Part shown: positions 24,290 to 36,222 of the stretch, piece after piece
How positions within the stretch are numbered: position 1 is the stretch's first letter
How the letters are laid out: the number at the start of each line of letters is the position of its first letter
From: Caprella mutica
Taxonomy: Eukaryota > Arthropoda > Malacostraca > Amphipoda > Caprellidae
Direction of reading: 5' to 3'
DNA length: 64,000 nucleotides
NCBI GenBank assembly: GCA_947561585.1
Contig: CANNZV010002466.1
Span: 32,949-96,948 of the forward strand
Notes under the pieces: model-generated
The model's database searches: none
Seen by the model: only the letters and a program-made list of their open reading frames with translations
What the model was told of the DNA's origin: nothing
Program-made: the position numbers and the translations under genes

Positions 24290-24420
24290 AGAACAATGAA
24301 ATAAGCGTAATGAAATAAACTAAATGAAATAAACTAAATGAAATAAACCAAATAAAATAAAATAAATGAAATAAACGTAATGAAGTAAACGTAATCAAAT
24401 TAATTAATGTGAAATAATAA
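24290..24420. repeat. Short AT-rich repeats (AATGAAATAAAC)
   Basis: Around nine copies of 10-14 bp units such as AATGAAATAAACTAA and AATGAAATAAACGT. Confidence 0.75.
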
Positions 24421-24556
24421 TATGAATTATGAAAAACTCAGAAATAAGGAGTTTAACAAAAGATAAGACAAATGAATAATAAAGTTGGGAACAAAACCAA
24501 AAAAATAAGTAGAAAAAATTGGTAGTGCACGAAACCAGTGCACAAGAATAATGCAC

Positions 24557-24895
24557 AAATAGTACACGAGGTGGTGCTCAAGGGTGGCGCACAAGGGTGG
24601 TGCACGAGGGTGGCACACAAGGGTGGTGCACGAGGGTGGCGCTCAAGGGTGGTGCACAAGGGTGGCGCACTAGAGTGGCGCTCATGGATGGCGCTCAAGG
24701 ATGGCGCTCAATGGTGGCTCACTAGGATGACGCACTAGGATGACGCACCAGAATGACGCACCAGGATGACGCACTAGGATGACGCACCAGGATGACGCAC
24801 CAGGAAGACGCACTAGGATGACGCACCAGGATTACGCACCAGGATGACGCACTAGGATGACACACTAGGATGACGCACTGGGATTACGCATTAGT
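24557..24895. repeat. Minisatellite, 13-bp unit with a sequence gradient
   Basis: About 26 copies. The left half has GGTGGCGCACAAG or GGTGGTGCACGAG; the right half has GATGACGCACTAG or GATGACGCACCAG. The change near 24700 is gradual, which suits growth from one end followed by divergence. Confidence 0.9.
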
Positions 24896-26031
24896 CAAGC
24901 ACAGAACTGCAGGCCCACATTTGAAACCCAGACACATCACTTCATTTTCTTCCCATTTAATTTGTATATATAACAAATTGATATGCGTCCAAACGTGAAT
25001 TGCACTGTATGTAATAAAATAGAAGTAGGTAATAAATACAGTTCGATATTTTAACTTTCTTCTGAAAGATATCTTCATTATAGATATAGATATATTTTAC
25101 ATAGATTTTGCTGTCTATTTCATTACTAAAATGCTTTCGCTTATATTTTTTATTTTATTTATTTGAGTGTTCCATCGCTAAAAAATGCGTTATTTAGAAA
25201 GAGTTCTGACACAGTATGACGGTATCAACAATCCATCGAAACAGTTTCCAAATATCTTCAATTTAAATATGTTTTTATATTGCATTTGTTGTCTATTCCA
25301 TTACTAAAACGCTTTCGTTTATATCTCTTTTCATTTATTTGACTGTTGCATCGCTTATCTAAAAAGGTATCTGAAGAATGCAGAGGGATCGATTTTTCTT
25401 CTACATCTAAAGTGTAGAGCACTGGGTATCGTTTAGAAATAAAGTTGAAATGACTATGTTTGCTGGGAAATGAGTACCTACTTCAACATACTATGTCTCA
25501 GTCGATGTTATAATTACTACTATTTACATATTATCTTAAAGAATTCACATGTCAATAGGTATGAGAAAAAAACTGATCTCATAGGTTGGTCAGTCATGGA
25601 AATTTCTGTATGAAGTGTTTGCTAAACTTTTTTTGCACAACCGATTTTGTATTTATATAAACAGATCTTAAAATTTTAAAAATGTTCATCTTATTTTTAA
25701 GACATTCTGTTTTTACTCCAAAAGTAACCCGTTCATTTCTCAACCCAAATGATTAAATATTGACTTTGTTGAGCAATAATTAGCAATATAATATTCATTT
25801 AGTTCATTCCAGAATCAAGTATGTGATATCCTGGTCAAAATGACCAGCATGTATCAGGATGAGTATAGTCTTCCTATTGCTTACCTAGTTTGTCACCACA
25901 AGTTATGCTGTATACGAACATTCTACCATTGAATTTATCCAATGTATTTTACAACAGGTGGAAGATTATAATCAATAAGTAGCCAAATGTTATTATTTAT
26001 TCACTAATTGGTTTTTCCTTTTCTCTTTCAG
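24896..26031. other. Upstream region of the HEPN-NACHT gene with one direct duplication
   Basis: Unique AT-rich sequence. Two diverged 80-100 bp copies occur at about 25090-25190 and 25265-25360, sharing TTGTCTATTCCATTACTAAA and the TTCATTTATTTGA/CATCGCT segments. The right edge is a pyrimidine-rich tract ending in CAG at 26029-26031, a likely splice acceptor, so the first untranslated exon and promoter are probably further upstream and were not found. Confidence 0.5.
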
Positions 26032-26034
26032 TAG

Positions 26035-26118
26035 ATGGTACTCCTGAGAGATGTCTCTTTCAAAGGAAATGACCGAAGTAGGAATACCTCGCACCACTCT
26101 CAATTTACTGAGAAATGA
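26035..26118 (+). promoter_or_regulatory. Overlapping upstream ORF, 27 codons
   Basis: If the transcript enters at the acceptor ending 26031, the first AUG is at 26035, in the +1 frame relative to the main start. It opens a 27-codon frame ending in TGA at 26116-26118, past the main AUG at 26051. Ribosomes would need to skip the first AUG to make the NLR protein. The peptide itself (MVLLRDVSFKGNDRS...) simply shadows the other frame. Confidence 0.4.
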
Positions 26119-28176
26119 TCTCATGAAGTTTAACTGCGGACCTATGGTCTACCGGACCATAATTGACTGGGGATTCGCTAAGCCTGATGGCACCAAAATA
26201 ATAGATCATATCAACAATCTGAAAATTGGAGAAAAAATTAATGAGAAAAAATTTACAAAATGGTCAAAAGACAATAAATCCAAACTTGATAAAGATTCTT
26301 TCTCTGACTTGGACATAACAGCACTGCATGATTTCCTCCCAATACTCTGTTGCAATAAAATTGCTCAGACAGGAGGAGGTAGAGAGTACGATGATCGAAT
26401 GAAAGATCCTAACTCTGTGGAGAGTCTGCTCAAAAAAATCAAAGCCTTCAGAAATGACGTGAGTCACGAGTTTGCTTTAGCTGTGGATAACTCCCACATT
26501 GATGAAACAAAAACAACGATGAGAGAATGTATCAAAGCTGCTGGCAAACTCTACGGCAAAGATCAGACTGAAATTGATGAAAAAGTGAAACTCTTGAATG
26601 ATGAGTTTGACAAAGTTCTAATTGACACAACACACTTCTATGAAAACAGAGTGAAGTACATCGCACAAAAAATATCTTCTGAAGTCCCATCAAACATGCT
26701 AGAGAGATATTCACCATACTTCTCTGTTCCTCTGCCGGGTAGTTCTAAAAAGATAGATACATCTGACATTTTCCAGTGCTCTAACTTATCTGTAACTACT
26801 GAAGAAAAAGGAAATAAGACTAAAGATAACAAAATTGTATTTCCCTGCACCGAAATATATAACAACACACAAGAGAAGTTTGTTGTTATAACTGGGGGAC
26901 CCGGTTCAGGGAAAACCACCCTGATGAAGAATCTCTGTCAAGATATACTACAGACATCAGTTAATGAAAGAACACCGAAATATGACAAAATTGAGCAATT
27001 CAAAATTCCAATATACCTCGAGTGCAGGTATGAACAACAGACAAATCTTGCCAAATTTCTAAGAGAATGTCTCAAAAATTTTCTTTCCCCTGAAGATGAC
27101 ATCATGGAAGCCTTCAAAATTATGAAAAGTTTAGTGTTTCTCATTGACGGCTACGACGAAATTACTGATAATTGCCGACAGCTTGTGGAAAACATTATAA
27201 CTTTCTGCAGAGATAACAACGCTAATTGCATTGTTTCTTCCCGTGTTGATGCAGGGAATAATTTCGTTAGCGAGCTGCAAGAAAGAAGTTTGAACTACAC
27301 AAAAATGTTCATCGAACCCATCAACGAAATGAGCGACAAAGTAAACTTCATGAGGAGTTATGCTGGTAAGATGGATGGTTCTATCGACGCTGACAAGCTG
27401 TTGAATAGCTTTGAGAATCTAACTGCAGCTGCTCGAGAAGTTTTTTCATCCCCTATTCTCTTGGCTTTATTCATCTCCTTGTTCATGCATGATCCAAACT
27501 CAGTGTCTAAGATGAAGAATGAACAGAGTGCTTACGAAGCAGTTCGCACTAACTTCCTACGTGAAATGGAGAGAAAGTTAAGAAATGCTTCTTATCCAGT
27601 AGGAAGAGCTGAAGATATTGCTTATGTGCTGGGTAAATTTTGTCTTAAACTTTTCAGGGCGAGGAAATACTTCTTGGATCGGAAAAAATACTCAAAGATG
27701 GTTGCTGAATGCAAGAAAATTAAGGGAATTCCTAACAATGTGAACATTCCCAGTTTGTTATCTTGCATCTTAACGCCCGAACATTCGATCAAGTACACCG
27801 ATGTTAAATCTTACCAATTCATGCACAGCACTATACAGGAGTTCTTTGCAGTCAAATACGTAAGCGAGAACATCAGAGAGCTTCAAGATGACAGGAGAGA
27901 ACTTCAAGATGACAGGAGGGAACTTCATGATGACAGAAGAGAACTTCCGGATAGCAGGAGAGAACTTACTGATGACAAGAGTTCACGGAATAAGTTGGAT
28001 TCTAGCCGTTTCTCTAATATGAAAAAGGCTATTGTGAGGGCATTCCGCAAGCATGCCATAGCTTTTCGAGATGACAGGAGTTCACAGAGTCGATCGGAGG
28101 ATAGAAAACTATCAAAGCTTCTACAGGTCTTGGGACTTTCTGAAACACAGAGGGACATTAATAATGAAATGGAAAG
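26051..28176 (+). CDS. HEPN-NACHT NLR-like protein, first coding exon
   Basis: This exon encodes 708 residues. Residues about 1-200 form a helical HEPN-type domain like that of DZIP3-like proteins, with FRNDVSH: Arg134 and His139 make an Rx4H motif, the catalytic signature of HEPN RNases. Residues about 277-400 are a NACHT NTPase with Walker A GGPGSGKTT (282-290), Walker B LVFLIDGYDE (361-370) and sensor-like IVSSR. The winged-helix signature FMHSTIQEFFAVKYV is at about 590-604. Residues 609-643 are five charged heptapeptides (ELQDDRR type). An in-frame TGA at 26045-26047 sets the start. The donor AG/GTGAGT is at 28177, phase 2. By family logic it would be an intracellular sensor that oligomerises on NTP binding; the ligand is unknown. 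Confidence 0.9.
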
Positions 28177-28642
28177 GTGAGTTATTGTTTATAAATATCT
28201 AAATTAAATATTTTGAAAGTTTTATTGCAATTGATTGTGTATTCTTGAGCTTCAAGTTTTAAATGTTTATTTGACTGACTAGTTTTAGATACATGTGGTT
28301 GTGATAATTAAGTCAATATTTCGTGTTTTTTTTATTATTACTTGGAAAAATAATGGTATTTCACTATGTATGACCTATAAATAATGTTTTTCATGATAGA
28401 TGATATCAGATGAGAAGAATTGATAATTGAAAACACTGATAATAAATCACCTCAAAAGAGTCACCTCCCTCTCTCAATCCTCCTGCGGGGATGGAAACTA
28501 TTCTTCAATGGTAGTACTTCCACTTAATATTATACCAATTACTCGTACGTTATTTCTTGAGGGACGGACACGTGAATCTTTTCGACATTAACAACCACTT
28601 CATTTCTTCCATCTCTCAATATTTTACTAAACTTTTAACTTA

Positions 28643-29428
28643 GCCTCTTTTACACTCACCGGTTTCATTTGATCGGAAGAAAACAGAAGAATATTTGCCG
28701 GCAATGCATCCCTTTCACACAGACCGATTTTTATCGTCCGGTAGAGCGGCGAGCCTAAGGCCTCTTTCATTCACACCGGTTTCGACGGTTGTTAAAATAC
28801 CGGGCGGTTGATATTTACAAGGGAAGCTAGTAATCATTGGTTGCTTTCACACCTACTGGTTCCGGACCAGTCAACGGTATGCACAGCCGTCACTACAACA
28901 GACGGTTGCCGACCGGTTGCTAGCCGGTGTCCGTCACATAGAGGAGCGAGTGATTACATGTGTTAATTCACACTTGCTGGTTTTAATTGTCTGCCCATGC
29001 AAGAAATGAGCAGAGAAATTGATATAGAACGCTCTACGTTTCCATTTTCATATCATTGAAGTCCTACATTTGGAATGATGATATCACTATTTTACATATT
29101 ATAATTGAGTGCTTGTTTTATTACATTGACATAATATAATGTTACTCTATTTATTTGTTGTTATGTGGAGAACGAGCAAATAGTTTTATTTCTCAATACG
29201 AATTACAAATTTTATCTTAAGTTTTCTAAACATTTATTATTTTAATGAGGTAAAATTGTGTATTATATAATAGAATTACTTTTATTTATATTATTAGATT
29301 CGCCGCTCTACTGGAGGGTAAAAATCGGTGTGTGTGTGTGTGTGTGTGAAAGGGAAGCATTGCCGGCAAATATATATCCATCCAGTTCTTCTTCCGATCG
29401 GTCAAAACAGGTAAGTGTGAAAGAGACC
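28643..29428. mobile_element. DNA transposon/MITE with ACCGG-rich inverted ends
   Basis: In intron 1 the left end (GCCTCTTTTACACTCACCGG) mirrors the right end (GGTCTCTTTCACACTTACC when complemented). The inverted match runs about 125 bp through GATCGGAAGAA, TTTGCCGGCAATGC, ACCGATTTTTA and GTAGAGCGGCGA. A second end-like copy (GGCCTCTTTCATTCACACCG) occurs internally at about 28758, so two related elements may be nested. A (TG)n tract is at 29327-29348. It is flanked by TTA and TAA. No ORF. Confidence 0.8.
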
Positions 29429-29504
29429 TAAGGTTGCTATATCATTGAGAGTAATCTTGAGGTAATACTTTCGATACTAATTAGTAATTACCTTATCCAA
29501 ATTA

Positions 29505-29930
29505 ATGTAAAGTTAAATATTTACCAAAGTAAAGTTATATAATTACCAAAGTAATTATATAGTTACCAAAGTAAAGTTACATAATTACCAAAGTAATTAT
29601 ATAGTTACCAAAGTAAAGGAAGATATAGTTACAAAATTAAAGTTATATAGTTACCAAAGTAAAGTTACATAGTTACCAAAGTAATTATATAGTTACCAAA
29701 GTAAAGTTACATAGTTACCAAAGTAAAGTTATATAGTGACCAAAGTGAAGTTATTTAGTTACCAAAGTAAAGTTTTATAGTTACTAAAGTAAAGTTATAT
29801 AGTTACTAAAGTAAAGTTACATAGTTACCAAAGTAAAGTTAAATAGTTACCAAAGTAAAGTTATATAGTTACCAAAGTAAAGTTACATAGTTACCAAAGT
29901 AAAGTTTAATAGTTACTAAAGTGAAGTTAT
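29505..29930. repeat. Minisatellite, 22-bp unit, left block
   Basis: About 19 copies of TAGTTACCAAAGTAAAGTTA plus two bases. The array is interrupted at about 29931 by a fold-back element and resumes at 31128. Confidence 0.92.
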
Positions 29931-31127
29931 GCCAAGTGTACCCAAAAAAAAAACGAAACCCAAATTCAAATTAGTATATTTCAACAACTACTAAAGATAC
30001 AGTGTTCTGTCAGATATAATTTTGTTTGTTGAATCTTTTTCCATGCACAGTTAAAATTTCATAAAAATTTGTTCATTTTTGTGAATGTTATAACGATTTT
30101 TTTGAAGGGTTGTGAAAATGCTTTGCGCTAACGGTCAGAAAACGGATAATGAAGTAAGTTCAAACATAAAATATATCTTTGTTAGACAATAATTCTATTA
30201 TTATAATAGATTTATTTCAGGTTTTAAAATTATTAAAATAACTATTCTTTTTATAAATTATCGACAATATGAAGAAAAGTGTTCAAATACAAAAAGGAAG
30301 GCACAAGTAATTTTAACAAGAGTCGTTCAGGCCACCCATACAAAATGAAAGTCAGAGTGATGATTTTAATTTTCACTCTGATAAAGTCGGTCAAAGTTAA
30401 AATCAGAATGGTTATTCGGTCGAGCATTTTGCCGAATGTTCTGATTAATTACTTTTTCGTTCATATGGCATACAGTTTCGTTCTCAATGATAATATGTAT
30501 CTTACACAAAACGAACATGTCTTTGCAAGAAACAGTTGACAAATTTTATACGGCGTCAAAAATCTATATCTAGAAGTTGATGTCTGACTTTTATTTTTGG
30601 GGGGCATTGTAGGTTGTGTCTCGATTCGATTGATTGAATATTTTGCCCTTTTACCTGACGAAGACATTTTCCTTTTCTGAAAGGAGTTACTGAACAAAAT
30701 TGATTTTGTCTTCAATTCATAGGTACTGCCCTCTTACGACCTGAACGACTCTTGTTGAAATTTAAACTTGTGCCTTCATTTTTGTACTAAGACACATTTG
30801 CTCCGGATCGGCAATATTTCTTAAAAAGATTCGTTAATGGAACGCTTTTAAAACCAGGAAATAAATCTACTTTATAAATAGAGTTGTTGTCTGATAAAGA
30901 TATATTTTATGTTCGAACTTATTTCACTGTCTTTTTCTGAGCATTTGCGCAAAGCCATTTTCACACCCTTTAATAAAATCGTCCTAACATTCACAGAAAT
31001 GAATTAATATTTATAAAAATTTTACCTGTGGATAGAGAAAGGTTCATCAAATAAAATGATTCTTAAAAGAAAACTGTATCTTCAGTAGTTGTTGAAATAT
31101 ACTAATTTAAAATTGGGTTTCGTTTTT
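29931..31127. mobile_element. Fold-back element inserted in the 22-bp minisatellite
   Basis: The ends near 29950 (AAAAACGAAACCCAAATT) and 31125 mirror each other. Matched blocks run deep toward the centre near 30535: AACAACTACTAAAGATACAG with its complement at about 31075-31100, the TTTGCGC block with GCGCAAAG at about 30950, and AACAAGAGTCGTTC with its complement at about 30740. Nearly the whole 1.2 kb could form a hairpin. Two 84-86 codon open frames are mirror artefacts. The array on both sides shows it is an insertion. Confidence 0.85.
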
Positions 31128-31185
31128 ATATAGTTAAATAGTTACCAAAGTAAAGTTATATAGTTACCAAAGTAAAGCTATATAA
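31128..31185. repeat. 22-bp minisatellite, right block
   Basis: Two further copies of the TAGTTACCAAAGTAAAGTTA unit, the continuation of the array split by the fold-back element. Confidence 0.85.
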
Positions 31186-31870
31186 TTCACCCACAGTATA
31201 AGAAGACAACCATATTTCACCCACAGTATATGAAGGCAACCATAAATCACATATAATATATGCAGAAAACCATAATTCACCCACAGTGCAAGAAGACAGC
31301 CATAATTCGTCCACAATATATGCAGAAAACAATAATTCACCAACAGTATAAGCAGACAACCATAATTCACCCACAATATATGCAGAAAACCATAATTCAC
31401 CCACAGCATAAGCATAAAACGATAATTCAACCATAATATAAGCAGACAACCATAATTCACCCACAGTATTAGCAGGAAACCATAATTCACCAGCAATAAA
31501 AAACAGCAACCATAATCGTCCGCAATATAAGCAGACATTCATAATTCACCCAGACAACCATAATTCACACACATTATAAGCAGACAACAATAATTCACTC
31601 ACAATATAAGCAGGTAACCATATTTCACCCACAATATATGCAGGAAACTATAATTCACCCACAGTATAAGCAGGCAATCATAATTCACCCACAGTATAAG
31701 CAGACAACCATAATACAGCCGTAATATAAGTAACGACCATAATAATTCATCCACAATATAAGCAGACAACCATAATTCACCCACAATATAAGCTGACAAC
31801 CATAATTCACCCACAATATTTGCTGAAAACCATAATTCACCCACAATATTTGCTGAAAACCATAATTCAC
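31186..31870. repeat. Minisatellite, 30-bp unit
   Basis: About 23 copies of CATAATTCACCCACAGTATA plus AGCAGACAAC. As the reverse complement, part of the unit (GTTGTCTGCTTATA...TATG) is the 19-bp unit of the array at 42415-43735 in intron 3 of the same gene. Minus-strand open frames here (VNYGFLHILW type) come from the 30-bp period. Confidence 0.92.
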
Positions 31871-32099
31871 GCACAGTAAACATTCAAACAATTAAATTGT
31901 ATGTCAAAGAATAAGTAGGATGAAAATCCCCTAAATTTCAGTCCCCAGTGTACTGTTCGGGGAGTATGTCTATTTCTCTCACTTGAGAAGTATATTGATA
32001 AAATAATCACTATTTAATATGAATATGTTAATATAATATATGATGCAATGGGGGGAGGGTGTATGACTCCCATTTCATTATTTGTTAATAACTAACGCT

Positions 32100-32594
32100 G
32101 TTTCTTTGAAAAATGCACTTTGAAGACATCACAAAGGCTCAGCGGGGGTCTTGATCGGTTATGTCCGTGTCACCTGCAGTCTCTAGTGTCCCGTAAAGCA
32201 TCTGAGGTAGGCGCCCTGTTGGTAACTACCCTAACGATGTTTGTTAACCTAATTGTAATGGGAGATGTTCCTGAATTTGCAAGACCGTTATTCTATAGAG
32301 CCACTTTGAGTGCTTTGGGGAAAAAGGACGGAGGTGTTCGTCCTATTGCTGTAGGTAGGACTTTGAGGTGTTTGACTGTGAAGGTAGGACCACGTCCCTT
32401 GATAGCCAGTCTTGGAGAGTCCTTGCGCCCTATACAGTTAGAGGTTTCAACTCGAGGTGACTACGAAGCGGCAGCTCATGCCACTCGCAGATATCTTGGC
32501 TTGGAAGGTAAAAAGGTTATTTACAAGATTGACATGGCCAATGCTTTCAATAGCCTGCGACGAAATGTGTTCGTGAATGCGGCTAAACAAAGGG
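32100..32594 (+). pseudogene. RLE non-LTR retrotransposon, 5' piece of a split copy
   Basis: The frame reads ASEVGALLVTTLTMFVNLIV, MGDVPEFARPLFYRATLSAL, KKDGGVRPIAVGRTLRCLTV and VIYKIDMANAFNSLRRNVF, the finger and first catalytic Asp region of the same family as 33015-35102. It stops at AAACAAAGGG (32594) and resumes at 36223. It is truncated at the 5' end. Confidence 0.85.
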
Positions 32595-35061
32595 TACCCG
32601 GAAAAAATCCCCTGGAGGAAAATATTCCCCGCGGAAATAATCCCCCCGGAAGATATCCCCCCTGATAAAATCCCCCCAGAAAACATATTAGTTATATATC
32701 TCTAGTTTTAATCCTTGACCATCAGTCTCAAGCGAAATGCCTAATAAGTAGCATCAAATTTATGAGATTTATAGTCATTGTAGCTGTAGACTCGTAAGAT
32801 TGTAGAAGATAAAGAAGAGGTAATATTTAAACAAGTTAAATTTCGGATATAAAATTATACGAAATTTTGTTTATGTTCAATACTTGTTTAGTTAAAGGAC
32901 CTCTCCAGGCTCCGGGAAAAAAATGAGTTTATTACATAATATTATAGAACTAAGGTCTACGATCATTATTCCGCACACAGCATACAATTCGGTTCAGTAT
33001 ATATTCTATTGTATTCTATCTTGGAGAATCCTTGCGCCCTATACAGTTAGGGGTTTCAACTCGAGGTGGCTGCGAAGCGGCAGCTCATGCCACTCGCAGA
33101 TATCTTGGGTTGGAAGGTAAAAAGGTTATTTTCAAGATTGACATGGCCAATGCTTTCAATAGCCTACGACGAGATGTGTTCCTGAATGCGGCTAAACAAA
33201 GGACTCAGGGGCTTTATAGACTGATTTGGCAGGCTTATTCTGGTCCAACAACACTTTTTTATGGGGGGACGAACCTCGTATCCGCTACGGGTTTACAGCA
33301 GGGCGACCCTTTCGGTCCAGCTCTCTTCTCTTTGGGAATTGATGAGATAACGCGAAGGGTGGACACTGAGTTGAATGTCTGGTATCTCGATGACGGGACA
33401 ATCGGAGATTCACCTGAAAAGGTGTTCACTTGTTTGCAGCGTCTAATCAATGACCTTGCTGAAGTGGGACTGGATATCAACCGAGAGAAGTGTGAACTGA
33501 TTTTGCTGAATCATTCTGAGGAAGAATCAATAATTACGAGGAATCTATTCGAGGGGTTGATGCCAGGATTGAGGGTCGTTCCAGTGGAAGATTTAAGCTT
33601 GCTGGGAGCACCACTCATGGAGAGGGGCATACCAGCAGCTGTTGCTGAGAAGAGGGAGGATTTGGAGAGGCTTTCGTCAAGGTTGAAACTGATTGAGAAC
33701 CATCAAGCTTTTGCTTTGCTCAAGAACTGTTTTGCCTTGCCTAAGCTCCAATATATCCTACGTGCTTCACCAGCTTACAGGAATAGTGAGGATCTTTCAC
33801 AGTTCGACAGGGTCATTGTATCAGCCCTTTCGATGGTTACCAACGTTAAGTTTGAGGGAGACTCACTTGTGCAGGCATCGTTGCCCGTACGGTTTGGGGG
33901 GTTAGGAATCAGAATGTCTAAGGACATTGCGCTACCCGCATTCATTTCTTCCCTTCATGCTACCGAGGATTTGGTTAGATCCATTCTGTGCAGAACACAG
34001 ATTGGGGATGACCGAGAGCTTGGAGCAGCAGTGGAGAAATGGCAAAGTGAGGGTTTAGCCTTAGCTGAGGGAGCTAATGAGAGTCGGCAGAGGTCATGGG
34101 ATGACCCTAAGTCGGTAGCCACTGTGGCCAGACTGCTCGAGGAGGCTGATCAATTGTCTAGGGCACGTCTGCTGGCATCTGCATGTAGAGAGAGCGGACT
34201 TTGGTTACATGCGCTTCCAGTTCCTACACTTGGAACGCTACTCGACGCAGAGTCTTTTCGGGTTGCGATTGCGCTACGTGTTGGTGCGGACATCTGTGAG
34301 CCACACGTGTGCCGATGCGGCCAGAGGGTGGATTCAAGGGGACTTCACGTTCTATCATGTCGCTACAGTGCTGGACGCCATCCGAGACATGCAGCCCTGA
34401 ATGATGTTATTAGGAGAGCTTTGATTTCGGCTGGTATCCCTTCAGTGCTTGAGCCTCTGGGGGTTGATAGGGGTGATGGTAAGCGGCCTGATGGTATCTC
34501 AGTCTTCCCTTTTACAGATGGGAGGTGTCTTTGTTGGGATGCAACATGTGTAGACACTTACGCGGCGTCTCACTTGATCAACTCGGCATTGTCATCTGGT
34601 AGCGCAGCCAAGGAGGCGGAGGGGAGGAAGCGACGCAAATATGCGGCTCTTGGCATTCGATATCGGTTCGAACCCATAGCGGTGGAAACGGCAGGTAGCT
34701 ATGGTGAAACGACAGGCGCACTCCTTACTGAAATCGGCCGTCGCATTACCGACGTCACTGATGATGTGAGAGAGACCTTTTGGTTAGAGCAGAGAGTTGG
34801 TTTGGCAGTACAGAGGGGCAATGCTTTCAGTATCCTGACGTCAGTCAAGGAGAAGTATGATGACCGCAGTTTGGGTGTTGCCCTGTGACCTGCTATAGGC
34901 ACCTCACAGTCGGTTGGAGGCCACTACCATTGGCGATGGTCGGAGCCATGGTCGTAGAGCAGAGAAGCTTATCTTTCATTTTTTAATGTTCATTGTCTTA
35001 ATAAAGATAATAGCTTTTTTTTTAATTATTTAAAGAAGGTTTGCTTCTTCTGGCAGGGGGC

Positions 35062-35105
<44 letters not shown>

Positions 35106-36222
35106 CTATTGTATGCTTTTAAAGTTTTTTAATACTCTGTGAGCAACAATCGAGCGAATCTTCAACCTGACGCTGAGAAAGAAGATTGTACACTCTTTGT
35201 TTTGATTTCAAATTTAGATTTTTTAACAAACAATGCGTTTTGGGCCTTCTTTTAAGATATTGATTGTTTCTAAGAGTATATAAACGTTTCTATAAAAATT
35301 TTATCCATATTTAAACATTTAAACTAATATTAAATATATTTATTAAACCAAATACCTAGTTGACAATCAAAACAAATGGTGTACATTCTTCTTCTTCATC
35401 TGGCTCAAAATTAGAAAGTCAGAAGTAAAGTAAGTTTTGTAGAGTTTGGATTATCAAAATCTTTAAAAGCATATAAAATTAAAAATATGCTATCAAATTT
35501 TATGGGGTGTACAGTAAAATGATAAGAAACATTAGCCTCGTTGATTTAAACAATAAAAAAATTTCTTGGAGGGGACCTTTAAGATCAATTTATTGCTGCA
35601 TCGATTATTTAAGTGGTAATACATATGAATGACATCGTTTGAATATTTCTGTGCCTTATTTGTCTATTGATACATCTACATCGCTAGTTTTCATCATCTA
35701 ATTAAATGTCACAATCACCAAATGTATAGTTGACTTTAATTTAATTTTAAATGGGCAAATCTTCTACGTCAAATTTTGTAATATAACAATCATTTCAAGA
35801 ATTTTGCTTAGAGCAACTTAGTGCTGTTAACACTCCTCTGAAGAATCGCAAATATCAAGATTTTTTTATTAGACTGCTTTGCGTTGTAGAAAAATTTGAC
35901 GAATATAGTTCATTTATAAGCTATATTAAGGCCATAACCTACAATTTAAACTTTCAGTTTTATACAACGTATTTACAATTTTCAGATTTCGTATCATTAA
36001 TTAGCTACAGTCTAAAAACTTTATATTTGTCGTCTATTGAAGCTGTTGCAATTAATTTAATACTACAAGTACATGCTTTTCTTTCTGATATTGTCTTTTT
36101 CTTCTCTTGTAGGTATTTTGGGGAAAAAATGGATGAAAATATTTATTACAAATTCTATTTTTGACTTGAGTATATTCTTTCTACGTCGATGCTTTCCGGG
36201 GGATTTTTTCCTAGACCCAAAA
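32595..36222. mobile_element. DNA element splitting the RLE retrotransposon; itself split by another
   Basis: The left end TACCCGGAAAAAATCCCC and the right end (complement GGGTCTAGGAAAAAATCCCC) form inverted termini. AAAGGG at 32589-32594 and 36223-36228 may be the target duplication. Inside the left end are five 14-17 bp repeats (GGAAAATATTCCCC, GGAAATAATCCCCC...). Removing the retrotransposon at 33015-35102 and its duplication leaves about 1.5 kb without coding sequence. A short inner mirror is visible (GGACCTCTCC at about 32899; GGAGGGGACC at about 35570). Exact ends are uncertain by a few bases. Confidence 0.75.
33015..35102 (+). mobile_element. RLE non-LTR retrotransposon, 5'-truncated but open ORF, long poly(A)
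   Basis: The reading frame is open from the truncation point (about 33017) to TGA 34886-34888, at least 618 residues. It shows FKIDMANAFNSLRRDVF, LQQGDPFGPALFSLGIDEIT, the catalytic NVWYLDDGTIGDS, then the Cys/His cluster CEPHVCRCG...GLHVLSC (about residues 422-445), then GDGKRPDGISVF and WDATCVDTY (about 483-510), a PD-(D/E)xK-like nuclease. This is the R2/R4-type layout. The 3' UTR is about 175 bp and ends in more than 30 A. A 12-bp duplication ATTCTATTGTAT lies at 33003-33014 and 35103-35114. It lacks the N-terminal third of the protein, so it cannot move itself, but intact codons and long poly(A) say recent insertion. Confidence 0.92.

Noticed and set aside
31156..31891. Minus-strand frames with VGELWLSAY repeats
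   Set aside because: A 30-bp unit is a multiple of 3, so the frame stays open by arithmetic.
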